Part shown: positions 12,437 through 23,349 of the stretch, piece by piece
Layout: each line of letters opens with the position of its first letter
How positions within the stretch are numbered: the stretch's first letter is position 1
Source of the DNA: Pristionchus mayeri
Lineage: Eukaryota > Nematoda > Chromadorea > Rhabditida > Neodiplogasteridae
Direction of reading: 5' to 3'
DNA: 64,000 nucleotides
NCBI GenBank assembly: GCA_036245805.1
Contig: BTRK01000005.1
Coordinates: 28,935,469-28,999,468, forward strand
Made by a program: the position numbers and the translations under genes
The notes under the pieces: model-generated
Database searches by the model: none
What the model was told of the DNA's origin: nothing
Seen by the model: only the letters and a program-made list of their open reading frames with translations

Positions 12437-14624
12437 TTACACATCATTCTCAGCGGCTTTCTCTTCAACCATCGTCATTCGCTCTTCCATCTCATTTACT
12501 ATAGATTCAAGATAACCAGCGTCGATCTCTTCTTCGATATCCGCCATTCTGTTGGTCAATTCCTTGAGTTTCTTCTCGATTTCCTCCATCTTCATTCAAT
12601 ATTCATTCTCTGCTCCTTCGAACATTTCCTCCTTCCACTCGAGTGTCTTCTCTCTGACCTTCAGTTTCCTCTCCCTCGCAGCAAGATCATCGACAGCAGG
12701 AGACTCCTCACCCTGCTGCGCCTGCTGCAGGTTACCAGAGAGCTGCTGCACTGGCTGCACAGCCTTAGTTGCATGGAGTGCCTCGAGTAGAGGGAGGAAC
12801 TTCTTGATTCCTTTCTTGAGAACATCCTCAGCTTGCTTCTCTGCCACTTCGACGAGATAGCGAGGAAGGGAGTCTCCCTCCTCCTCTTCGTTCTGCTCGT
12901 TCGATTATCTCGTCATTCGTACAGTTGAAAGATACCGGAGCTGAATAGATACATTTAGTGTTCATCAGATGAATTCAAACCCAATTAACTGGGATAATAC
13001 AAATAATCTCGTCATCCCTCACCCGATCCGAGTAGATTACTGTCCCTACACAGACGAATATTTCTGCAGCCACCCTTGTCGAAGAGACCTGACGACCACA
13101 TTTTGTCATAATTATATTATGCTATTTTTTATCTACGCTCAAATTCTTTTTGAATCTCTAATAAGCCAGTCAGAGTGTAACTAACTTCGTTGCTTTTCAA
13201 ATTGAAGTCCATGTCGGTAACGATATGGCAGGCAGCAAAGGTACGTCGAAGATGGCGTGCGAATGCCATCTCATCGTCGTACTCCTTCTGAATATATCGC
13301 AGCTCCCACATGATATCTGTACTGATCTCCTTGTGCAGCAGCTGCAGTTGCTCTCCCCTCGCGAATTGCAGCATCTCATCCAGCAGACCGCGAGAGTCGA
13401 CGATTGCAGCCTACTCCTGTAGATTCTCCTGCTGCCGTTGAAGATAGTTGGGACAGTAGGTGAAGAGGTCTCTTTGTATCATCCGAAAATCGAATGCATA
13501 TGCTTTCGAGAACGGCATCAATTTGGAGAGAGAAACATAGAGGGAATCAGTGCAGGGATGATAGTTCGGATGCTCCTGAAAAATTAGTCCATTTGGCATC
13601 TTTCTTTGAATATAATAATACACTCCGAGCATCAACTATCATTTAATATCTTACCTCCTCCGCTTCTTCCAGTGTGCGACTGAACTCATCCTCCTCTTCT
13701 TCCTCTCCTTCATTCACCTTTCTATCGTCTTCTTCATCATATTCCTCCTCCTTAATTTAAAAAATACATTTTAAAAGCCTTAGACAGATTCCCAACCCGG
13801 TTCATCAATTAGTTGTTCAATCAGAAGCTTCACATCGTTCACTGCGGCGAGAACGGAATCGTTCCAGTGAGAACTCTGAACACAAAGGGAGTACAATGAA
13901 GGAGAATTTAATATTGATATTCAATTCAAACGACTAACGTGTTCATCTCTAGGAGGAATGCGATATCCTCTCTCAACCACTCTCTTCTCTGCCTCGGGGA
14001 GAATCCAATCAGTCATTAGCAGTTCGTTGATCTGATGGGGTTGCAGCTGCTGCAACTGCATCTTCAGCTGCTCGGGGACTCTCTTCTTGAGCAGCTCTTG
14101 GTCGTAGATCCTCGCTGCGAATCTGTCGCTTCCGATTCTTCTTGAACTTATTGAAGAAGATGTTGAGGTCAGAGCGGAGTTCCTCAGTCCAGTACTCTTC
14201 GAGGATTAAATCAAACAGATCGAGTAGCTTCTGTGAGAGAAAAAATATTGAGTGCGAGTTAATTGCGAAACGCAGCTAAAATTGACTACAACAAAATAGA
14301 GGTACTATTCACATCTTTGGCAAGGAAGAGTTTCGGATGAGGGAGGCAGAAGTGCCTCATCAACAGCAGCAGGAGCAGTCTCGTGTGTGATGATCGAGGA
14401 AACGGTGAGATGAACGCAGGGAGGTTTGGAGACACTGAATAGAGACAAAGTATCCTGATTACACCGATTTGCTCTGATGGACGAACTCACATCTTCTTCG
14501 TCTGCATCGCGTAGTCGATAGCAGCAAAGAGATCGTCTGCCGCCTCCAGAACGATATCAGAGTCTTCGTCTGGAAGGAAGGAGAGATTTATAGAAACTGC
14601 TTCTCCCATCATTTCACTCATCAT
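12437..14624 (-). pseudogene. Unrecognised acidic/coiled-coil gene with several disabling lesions
   Basis: No family is recognised. The putative start at 14624 begins MMSEMMGEAVSINLSFLP followed by DEDSDIVLEAADDLFAAID. Later pieces are basic/hydrophobic (KLLDLFDLILEEYWTEEL), Gln-rich (LKMQLQQLQPHQINELLM), Glu-rich (EEEYDEEDDRKVNEGEEEEE), and a C-terminal coiled coil (MEEIEKKLKELTNRMADIEE). Three lesions are visible. A frame change occurs near 14140, between FFNKFKK and RFAARIYDQELLKK. An in-frame TAG at 13411-13413 splits an otherwise continuous exon (...QQENLQE, stop, AAIVDSRGLLDEM...). An in-frame TGA at 12596-12598 follows EGAENEY and the same frame then runs on through the coiled coil to TAA at 12437. 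Introns remain, so it is not a processed copy. Exon joins near 14300-14500 are uncertain. A mis-assembled active gene is the alternative. Confidence 0.5.
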
Positions 14625-15569
14625 ATTTTGAAGAATAAATTCGTGTTTGAGTTGTGGCGATTAGGTATAGATAAAAATGTCGCCAAATCAGGACAGAGCC
14701 AGGTAGAGAGGAAACGACCCTAACCGTTCTAGTACAGCTCAAAATCCTTTTCGTTTACGATGGAAGAGACGTGATTAGTAATCGATCGGGAGAGATCTTC
14801 TCCACTAGTTCCTTTGAACCTGCAATCGAAGGTTTCCACCATGTATGTGATAAAAATTCTGAAATGTCGTACTTGTAACATTCTCCTTTGTAATCAAGCT
14901 TGAAAAGGACAGTCTGGGACACTGGTTTGCTAAAAATATCAATGACTTAAGGGATATAAATATATCATGGAAAACAGTGAAGAGATTACTGGAAAATAAC
15001 AATCGCCAGAGGGGTGCTTGATGAAGGTTTTAGATAACCTCACAATCAGTCTCGACGTGGTGGGCAGAGCTAAGAAAGGCGAATGAGAACATTCAAATAT
15101 AGTAGATCTCAATGTTTGAGGGAAGGAAGTAATGGAAGTGAAGAATGAGCGTGTGCCCAGAGACTCTTCTATAATGATCTCACTCCGTTCTTTCTCACTT
15201 ATTGTTGCCTTTACTGCTCTTCGAATAGTTTGAAATTGATCTCCACCAGAATGAGCGTTCTGACTTAGATTTAATTGCAAACTGCGCATTACTGTGAGAA
15301 ATCGATAGTGCAATGCGCTCGAATATTCTGAAGAACATTGAATACTCAGCTCGAAAAGAAGATATCTCGCGTACATATCGATCACTTGTCGGCAATGGAA
15401 ACGAAATAAATGATATATATTATTTAGGTAAAAATCACGCTCATTCTATTCAATGTGAGTAGATTGCTAAAAATGAATACTGTAATGCTGCATTCTTGAC
15501 ACAAAACATTTTATCTTCATTGACAACCGGATGATGTGATAATCGACGATGGGGGATTACTTTTTCATT
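14625..15569. other. Intergenic, no gene recognised
   Basis: Both strands were read. Only short open frames without coherent exon structure were found between the broken coiled-coil gene and TRAP-beta. Confidence 0.4.
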
Positions 15570-16391
15570 TCAATTCGTCTTCGTGTTCTTCTTCTTCTCC
15601 GTCACTTCGCTCGTTTTCTTCATCTCCTCCATTTTATTGGCAGAAGAGACGTAAGCATAGAGGGAGTAGAGAGTCATGGGAGACATGAACACGAAGAAGG
15701 CCAAGAATCGCTCCAAGTTAGAGCCGAAGCGACGTTCGTAGTCTGCCTTCGTGTAGACGTACACTGCAAGAGGCGGCGTTTGCTATGTTCCCGGAATATC
15801 GATCCATTCATCTCTCCTCAATGGTACTCACTCTTCGGGGCGACAGTAGTGAGTCCTGATCTCAACTGATTCGAGTGCACATCGGGACGATACGAGATAT
15901 GCGCTGCAGTTTCATTGAAGACTCCAGAAAGTTTGGGACTGAGCACGACGGTGTGAGTGATGTTCTCCCCCGGATTGAGACGCTCCACGGCCGTCTGATG
16001 GAGTGAGGATTAGTACATGTTATATCCTCTATTCTAACGACTATTTCTACCAATCGGAAGGTGAAAAGAAGAAGTACCTGGAGCATTCCTTGCACGACGT
16101 CGAAGTACTCCTTGGGGTACGACTGCCTGTCGTCGAGGGTAACCTGCAAGGGGGAGATTATCATTCAAGAATACAGGAACTAACAGAGTAGATTTCTATC
16201 CGAATCTTAGTGATATTAGACTGCTCTCTCACCTTCGTGGCTGGTTTCCCTCCGACATTGTATAGACCGTACTGAACGACGTAGTCCATCCCCTCCACTC
16301 CGTACTGAGACTGAGGAGACTTGGAAGCGAGGAGCCAAGCATCCTCTGATGCAGCCAGAGAAGAAACGAAGAGGGCGGAAAGAAGAAGCAT
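15570..16391 (-). CDS. Translocon-associated protein subunit beta (TRAP-beta/SSR2)
   Basis: TRAP-beta is a single-pass ER membrane protein of the TRAP complex, which associates with the Sec61 channel and assists translocation and biogenesis of secretory proteins. Four exons join cleanly. The first carries the signal peptide MLLLSALFVSSLAASEDAWL and YGVEGMDYVVQYGLYNVG. The second reads VTLDDRQSYPKEYFDVVQG. The third reads TAVERLNPGENITHTVVLSP with N-glycosylation sites NIT and NET. The last reads VYTKADYERRFGSNLERFLA, then the membrane segment (FFVFMSPMTLYSLYAYVSSA) and a Lys-rich cytosolic tail (KKTSEVTEKKKNTKTN, then TGA). Overall length and order match the family. No lesions seen. Confidence 0.9.
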
Positions 16392-17162
16392 TCTGATTGT
16401 GAGAGGGAGAAGTTAATGGATGACGATAAATGACATGGGATTTCGCGACAAAAAGTATAAGTTCATGGAGAAGAAAAAAGATAGGTTGAGGGAGAGGGAT
16501 GGAAGGGCGAGCTCTCGAAGGAGAGGTTTCGAACGAATGAATGAATTAATCAGTTTGGTATCGTAGCATTTGTGGGCGGGGTCAGGAAGTGAGAATGAGA
16601 ATATTCGAATTCCGAAGCGCTCTCGTTGGCCGAATGGAGGAAGTGGCGTAAACAGGCGGGGCCAGGGAATAACCTCGTGCCCAGAGGCTCATCTGAAATG
16701 CTCATCTCTTCATCATCTCTTCTCACTCTTCTCTTTCAATGAAATGCCTCAGTGCTGAGAAAGAGATTTGCCAGAGGATGGAGTACTCTTCAACGTATCC
16801 ATATCGGTAGCGGTTACTTAATAAAATACAATAGTATTTAACAAAAGTTTCCATAATACAATTATGATACATGTATGTAATGAAAATCGATATTCACAGT
16901 GAAGCACAAGCAAATAAAATAGTTGTATAAAATACATCAATTTGTTCAAATTCTTTATCAATAGGCGATTTCGATTTTTGTCTGGGTTATGAAAGTTATT
17001 GGTTGTTTTTTTTAAATTCGAGAGTTCACTGAAGTCTGCAGTGAAATGGACGAAGTGGAGGGGAAGAGGATGAATAATTTCGACCTCATTTCTTCTTTAT
17101 CACTTTCGCAAAGGAAAATCCTTCAAGGAATTCCATTCATACTTATTCAGTGTCATGCATAG
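16392..17162. other. Intergenic between TRAP-beta and ADAM10
   Basis: AT-rich in the half towards ADAM10 (16800-17000). No exon or RNA gene recognised. Confidence 0.4.
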
Positions 17163-20100
17163 TCAACCCTTTGCAGTAGACTTCGGATTGCTTTTCTTCG
17201 TCTTCTCAGTCCTCTTCGAGTCCTAAATTATGTATTTGGAAGAGTCAATTGACGATCCTCCTACCGTAGATGTCCCTGATCTTGCCTTCCCCTCAACCTT
17301 CACTGATTTCGTATCCGTCTCTTTCGCTGTCTTCATATCACAACATTCCCTGGGACTCCTCAAACTCAATCTGGAAGGAAAGAATTGAATGAGAATGTTG
17401 TGAGATTGTTGAAGTACTTGGGCATTTTGTAGTAGCAAATGAGGGCTGAGAGAATGAGAATAATAACTGCGATCACTGAGATTACAACGAGAATCCACCA
17501 ACTGAATGAATGAATTCAGGGAAAGATGAGAGTACCCTTCTGCTACTTACTGCTTCACGAGTTGTTCTCCGAAGGAGTGAAACTGGAAGGATGATTGGAG
17601 GGGAGTGGGAAGGGGGACTCACTCCTGAGCTAGTTCTCCCTTGTGAGACAGCGTCTTTGTCTATCACATCTCTGCATACATCGTTCGCATCGCAAGTTCC
17701 TCAAGGGGGAAACCATCATCATTACTTCAATCCTCTCATCTACAGTACCCAATTCGTCTCTACAAGCTGAATTAGGTTTCTTCATAACTCCTGGATGTCC
17801 CCGTCGTCGAGGATGAGATCTCCCTTCCCCCATCCTTCCCTCCCCCCCCCCTCCTCCCCTCACCTCGAATCCTTCAGCAGCACAGATGGTTCCATTGCAG
17901 ACTCCCTTCTCGCAAGTGCCCGATAAATCATCACACGGAAGTCCCTCGTTGAGGGGTCTTCCTTGGGGGCAAACTGCCGATTTACCAGTGCAGCGAGTGG
18001 TAGACATGCAGTCTGTTTCCTGAATTAATCCCCATGAATGGATGATTCAGTGATGGATGCCCACTGTCTTGCACACGGTGCCTCCTTCTTTGAACTTGCA
18101 CGTTTCCTCGCAGCAACTTCCTTGGTCTGGCGAGCATTTGTGTGATGGGGGGTACTGGAAAGGGAAAAGAAAGTGGAGTCTATTTGAGCTAGTGTGACCT
18201 TAAGTTTGCAGGCCTTATCTGGAGGGGCATTCCCCGGGGCGCAGCACTCGTTCCCCTCCTCCTGGCACTCCTGACATTCATTTACTTCGAAGGACACTAA
18301 CAAAAGTACTTTTTAAGTACTTTGGAGTGAGATTGGTATTAGATCTTTTACAGTAATGCAATAATCAGAAGAAATAAAACTAAACGTTAGAAAGGGAGGG
18401 GGAAAGGGTGTCTGCACCTGATCATCCATTCCACAATCACACTCCTCTCCTTTCTCTATTATTCTATTGCCACATAGGGGAGTGTCAGCCTCTGCGACAG
18501 ATTCCCTCCTTTCTCAGTAGCCCTCCTTCAATCACTCACCCACTAGACAATTCGTCTGTTCTTCACTCCCCGTGAACTGGCCTGGTTCCATCGAAAGAAG
18601 CTGCTACAAGGAACTCCTCCTCTAGACAATAGAGAGAGAGGAGAAGATCTCACTTTCAGATTCCTCGTGATATTTCTGATGGAACAGGGGGAGAATATTA
18701 AGTGGTTTGGTTTGTGTCCATCGTTCGCTGTTGGATGCATTATCCAATGGCCCTGCAAGGTCAGGAAGGTCTCCCTGATGAGGAGGAGGAGGGGGGGGGG
18801 GTCACCTTCTCCTTATCGTACCCGCACTCGAGGTGGTCCTCCCCCTCAGTGTTCCCTGAGGCTTGAAGAGTGTTATCATGAGCGGAACCGAGGCTATGGC
18901 CCAATTCATGAACCAAAGTGAGATGCTATTTAGCTTGAGGGATTGGATTCCCTCAAAGATCTTCTTGAATGTTGATTGATTAATAGAAAACAACCTCCGC
19001 TTTTAAATGTTACAAGTCCGGTGTTGTAGGTCCGTTTGTCAAACTTTGCTTTAACAGAAGTGAATAAAAAGCAGGGATAGGCGAGTCCTTGGATATCGTC
19101 CTTGAAATCCCTCAAAACGAAATCATATTTCATAGTCCAATACATATGAATTTTTTCTAGATGCAATATGCATATCTGAAAAAATATACAAAGATACAGT
19201 CGCGCCGGAAAGTCATGGGACACAGTTTGAATTTATTATAACTTCTTGCCAGGAAATGTATCATTTTGGCACCCAGGTGTGATGTACCAAACTCATTGGA
19301 GATTATGATCATGATGTTGGATTATGACGAAATAGCCATCGTTATTGTATATTGGTGACGCAATCAATATTCACTTTTTCAAAACGGCATTATTCTTACA
19401 CAGATTTTTTCCTGTTCGTCAAATTTTCTAAGCTTGGAGATTTGACCGAGGCCTACCCAGAATAAATAGTTGAAGGTGACGCTCGGTCGTACATTTGCTG
19501 CAGCAATACTGCAAAATTCAGGTCGAAAATTCAGATCTCAGTTTCTAGACTAGCTAGAGACTAGTTCAAAGCTTCATCACGATCCCAGAAGATCTTGAGA
19601 ATATGAAAACAATATCTCGAAATTTGCCCTCGGGCATGAAAAAATCACTTTTCAATTTTTTGGACAACCATAACTTTATGGAAAAGTTTAGTAAAAATCT
19701 GGTTTTCATCTGGTAATATGCGAAATGTATTGTGGAACTTATTCCCAAGTTTTTAGAGCAATTGTATATCTTTCCTGCTCGCGGCGAACGGTTTTACCCT
19801 ATGGGCAACTCCGATATTTTCCCCCCAATAGGGGACCAACGGCCCCCCTAATGGGAGGGGAACTGGGGACCATTGGGGGATTCCGCTCTCCCCGCTCTAG
19901 AGAACATGCTCTCCCTATCTTTAACTGAGAGAGTTTACCCCCCATAGTATACCAATGGGAGACCATTGGGAGGAATTTGTAGGGGGACCATTGGGGGGAA
20001 ACTCTCTCAGTTAGAGATAGGGAGAGGATTGTCTCTAGGGCGGGGAGAGAGGTTGGTGAGCTCCCCGAATGGTCCCCCAGTTCGCCTCCCAATGGGGGTG

Positions 20101-22341
20101 ATTGGTCCCCCATTGGGGCTGAGATACCAGAGAAGAGAGTGCAGACAACGAGAGAGCGTAAACAGGGTGTTTCCCGACACGAGTATACCTCCGATAAACG
20201 TTCGCCGCAGGCATGAACGATGTCCAATCGATCTAAAACTTGGGAATCATTTCTCCAATACATTTCGCATATTACCAGATGAAAACCAGATTTTTACTAA
20301 ACTTTTTCATAAAGTTATGGATGTCCAAAAAATGGCATTTCAAAAAAGTGATTTATTCATGCCCGAGGGCAAATTTCGAGATATTGTTTTCATATTCTCA
20401 AGATCTTCTGGGATCGTGATGACGATAATTTTGAAGCTTTGAACTAGTCTCTAGCTAGTCTAGAAACTGAGATCTGAATTTTCGACCTGGATTTTGCAGT
20501 ATGGCTGCAGCAAATGTACGACCGAGCAGCACCTCTAACTATTTGTTCTGGGTAGGCCTCAGTCATATCTCCAAGCTTAGAAAATTTGACGAACAGGAAA
20601 AAATCTGTGTAAGAATAATGCCGTTTTGAAAAAGTGAATATTGATTGCGTCACCAATATACAATAACGATGGCTATTTCGTCATAATCCAACATCATGAT
20701 CATAATCTCCAATGAGTTTGGTACATCATACCTGGGTGCCAAAATGATACATTTCCTGGCAAGAAGTTATAATAAATTCAAAATGTGTCCCATGACTTTC
20801 CGGCGCGACTGTATATGTGAAAAGGTAATGAACTTGTTATGCCATCATGAAGATATCACAAACAATGGACGAAAGATAACCTGTACGTGAATGCATAAGA
20901 GAGGCAGTATTTGGAGTGATCATCATCAGAAAACCACTTAAGGTACTCCTCAGAATCAGTTGTTTCTTCCCTCAACTTATATAACCCATGATATGTATCT
21001 CTCCAGATCTGAGATGGAAATAAATGATGTGAGAGAATAATGTTAATTGAACCTTAACGTATGCTATTCCTCCGAAATTAGTCTTTTGAATTATATCATT
21101 GGCTTGATCGAATAGTTTGGTCATCAATGACTTTAACCACCTTGTCTTCTCTAATTGATCCCCTTCCATCCATTCGTATAGCTTATGGTCGATCTGTAGA
21201 GGGTTTTAATACTTCGTTCAACCATTTTGTTCTAATACCGTTACAAATACAGTGCACAATCGATTCTTCGACAGTTTGCTCTCGTCTACTCGAGGGGGAT
21301 CCTCGTAGTATACTGGATTCTACCAAAATAGAAGGAACTAGTGAGAAGTAAAGGATATCAAACATGGAGTCTCTCATAACAATCATCATATGGTATCTTA
21401 TCTGCTCCTCTACGATGACGAGAGGAATGAGGGATAGGGGCGGATCTGAAGGGAGATAATGAATCGATTGGTAAGAGAGGAGGGACCTCCCACGATGGGA
21501 ATTCATCTCGATCTCGTGTGCAGAATAGATGAAGGAGTGGAAGGGATCAGTCGAATTGTAAGGGAGAGAAGATTCCATCTGAATTTCCTTCCCTCTTTCT
21601 CTCTCCTTCCCTCTCTCTTTCTCTCTCTCCTTCCCTCTCTCTCTCCCTCCCTCTCTCTCTCTCTCCCTCCCTCTCTCTCTCTCCCTCCCTCTCTCCCTCC
21701 CCTCCCTCTCTCTCTCTCCTTCCCTCTCTCCCTCTCCTTCCCCCCTCCCTCCATTCTATACCCAGTACTCTTCTCCATTCGACAGTCTTATCATTCCCTC
21801 GAAGATTCCTCTGTGAATCGATCCATAGACATGAGATCTCTCATCGTCTGGAATTTTATCACTGAGGATCTAAACTCGTCATCTACCAGCTACTATTCCT
21901 CTGTATATATTTGATTCCCACTCCAATGTAGTTGTCTCGTTTTCATATTCAATATTTGCATTCGCCAAGAAACTCGAACTGAAAAATAAAGAATGGAATA
22001 TCAATAAATATGACTCCAAACAGACTCTTTCTCGGGGACTCGATCAAGGATCAATTTGAAATCTCGACCATATGCATCGAAATTAAGGTGAATTCTTTCT
22101 TCAGCTGATCTGAACGATTTTTCAGTTTTATCACATCATTTTCGAAATTCATAGGTCAAATAGGAAAAAAATATATGCGAACCTCGATACTCGATTGATT
22201 TCTGTCCTTTCGTAATGGAGAGGTTCGAAGTGCTTGATGAACTTGTTGAGAGATTCCCCTCAAGAAAAGAAGATGAAGAGAGAGAAAGGGAAGAGACGAA
22301 CCAGAGGAGAAAATGAGGATGAATATGAAGAGAGGAGACAT
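17163..22341 (-). CDS. sup-17: ADAM10-family transmembrane metalloprotease (SUP-17/Kuzbanian type)
   Basis: ADAM10 proteases shed membrane proteins such as Notch. The start at 22341 gives a short signal peptide, MSPLFIFILIFSSG, spliced through a 49-base intron to ESLNKFIKHFEPLHYERTEI, matching the family's prodomain start. Prodomain exons follow: EERIHLNFDAYGRDFKLIL (about 22020-22110), IFEGMIRLSNGEEYWV (about 21770) and SLPYNSTDPFHSFIYSAHE (about 21530). The protease domain begins CTVFIDHKLYEW (about 21180-21280), continues SKYCLSYAFTYR (about 20890) and DFKDDIQGLAYP (about 19110), then the zinc motif HELGHSLGSAHD (about 18900). Cys-rich segments follow, including CTGKSAVCPQGRPLN and CNGTICAAEGFE. 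A membrane segment (FSWWILVVISVIAVIILILS) lies at about 17410-17510. The tail ends either at TAG 17223 or, after a further short intron, as DSKRTEKTKKSNPKSTAKG with TGA at 17163. A 1.6-kb foldback element lies in the intron between the TYR and DFKDD exons. Two introns appear to use GAG rather than CAG acceptors. Confidence 0.85.
19197..20811. mobile_element. 1.6-kb foldback DNA transposon, TA target site, inside ADAM10
   Basis: The element begins CAGTCGCGCCGGAAAGTCAT and ends with its reverse complement (...CGGCGCGACTG). It is flanked by TA on both sides (19195-19196 and 20812-20813), as in Tc1/mariner-type elements. The two arms, roughly 600 bases each (about 19197-19790 and 20215-20811), are near-identical in inverted orientation. 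The centre (about 19790-20200) is itself palindromic and rich in GGGGACCA-like blocks. No transposase reading frame was recognised, so it is probably non-autonomous. It lies wholly in an intron of the protease domain. Confidence 0.85.
21590..21755. repeat. CT/GA microsatellite in ADAM10 intron
   Basis: About 165 bases of CTCTCTCTCCCTCC-type simple sequence lie between the EEYWV and SLPYNSTD prodomain exons. This produces the long, meaningless S/L/P-rich and R/E/G-rich open frames seen on the two strands. Confidence 0.85.
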
Positions 22342-22615
22342 CTTCGACCAGTAGAGAGAAGAGAGAAACGAGCGAATGAATGGGTGAGAAGGAGGAGAAC
22401 GAGGAGAACGAGGAACGAAAGGGCATTATGCTAATGATCATCTATTATTGATTTTACATAATTATTAGAATGTGATTCAATTGACCAATTTTCATGCAGT
22501 AAGTTGTTGAAAATTAAAGAAACACTAGCGTCTGTTATAAATAGCTAATCAAGCGTGTCGTGAGAGTATTGTAAATAAAAAGCATTTTATATTAATCAGA
22601 AACAGCAAAATTCAA

Positions 22616-22687
22616 GGTCCTGGCCGGGTTCGGACCGGCGGCCTTCTGCGTGTAAAGCATACATGATAACCACTACACCACAAGACC
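22616..22687 (-). tRNA. tRNA-Val (anticodon UAC)
   Basis: Read on the minus strand, the 72-base gene starts GGTCTTG and ends CAGGACC, forming a seven-pair acceptor stem with one G-U pair. The D arm contains TGTAGTGGTTATCA. The anticodon loop is CTTTACAC (anticodon TAC), flanked by GCATAC-like and GCAG stems. The T loop is GTCCGAACC within GCCGG...CCGGC. No intron. It resembles the standard eukaryotic valine tRNA. Confidence 0.93.
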
Positions 22688-22957
22688 ATGTCGATGGGAG
22701 CTGCTAATTACACATGTAACAAATGACGTGTTTTATTGAAAAAATAGTGTGGAAACGGGATCAGATAACAAAATTCATACATCATAAAACCTGGCTTTTT
22801 TGCGAGCCGATGCGATATCGAAACAAACTCTTGGCAAGATTGGGTTCAAAATAAACAACATTTATGACAACATTTTAATGGAATATTTATTATTTGAATC
22901 AAATTCAGGAATGAATGAAAAAGGAAGCAAGAAAAAAACAACGTAACAAACACAGTT

Positions 22958-23138
22958 TCATAGAAACACCACCTCATCCTCATCAACTCTTTCCTCAACC
23001 TTCTTCAGTCTCTCCATCATCTCGTCCATTCTCGATTCCAGATAGTCAGATTCCCCCCGCTCTTGGATGCCCTTCACTCTCGTGTCCATTCCCACGAGTT
23101 TTTCCTTCATTTCTTCCATCCACTGATCGTATATTTCT
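22958..23138 (-). pseudogene. Isolated coiled-coil exon related to the broken gene at 12437-14624
   Basis: After a possible acceptor (TTGCCTAG) the minus strand reads YDQWMEEMKEKLVGMDTRVK, later YLESRMDEMMERLKKVEERV, and ends EDEVVFL with TGA at 22958. The C-terminal tail of the broken gene 8 kb away has the same layout (MEEIEKKLKELTNRM..., YLESIVNEMEERM..., then stop). No further exon of such a gene was found beside it; the next sequence upstream is the Argonaute terminal exon. It is probably a duplicated fragment, though coiled coils can look alike by chance. Confidence 0.4.
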
Positions 23139-23349
23139 AGGCAAAGTATCGTGAGTGATTATTAATGAGATCGATAACAACTTTCCACATCGATCGTAAA
23201 GATGTGGACGTGAATCACTATAGGAAATAATAGGTGCTTAGAATACAATTTAGAAAAACAAAACAAAAAATAATACTTTATCAATAAATAACAAACACGA
23301 ATATGCAATGATTGAATATATCTTCCTCTTCTATTCCGTGTATGTTCAA

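Noticed and set aside
12437..14624. Stop-codon reassignment as explanation for in-frame TAG and TGA
   Set aside because: Intact genes here end at TAG (second carboxypeptidase, kinase, EDC3) and TGA (TRAP-beta, small HSP, TMEM170, Argonautes), so both codons act as normal stops.
19799..20442. 154- and 158-residue open frames inside the foldback element as a transposase
   Set aside because: They are rich in Gly/Pro from palindromic G/C blocks, mirror each other across the palindrome, and show no DDE/D or helix-turn-helix pattern.
21459..21914. 151-residue plus-strand open frame
   Set aside because: It is made largely of the CT microsatellite and is antisense to ADAM10 prodomain exons.
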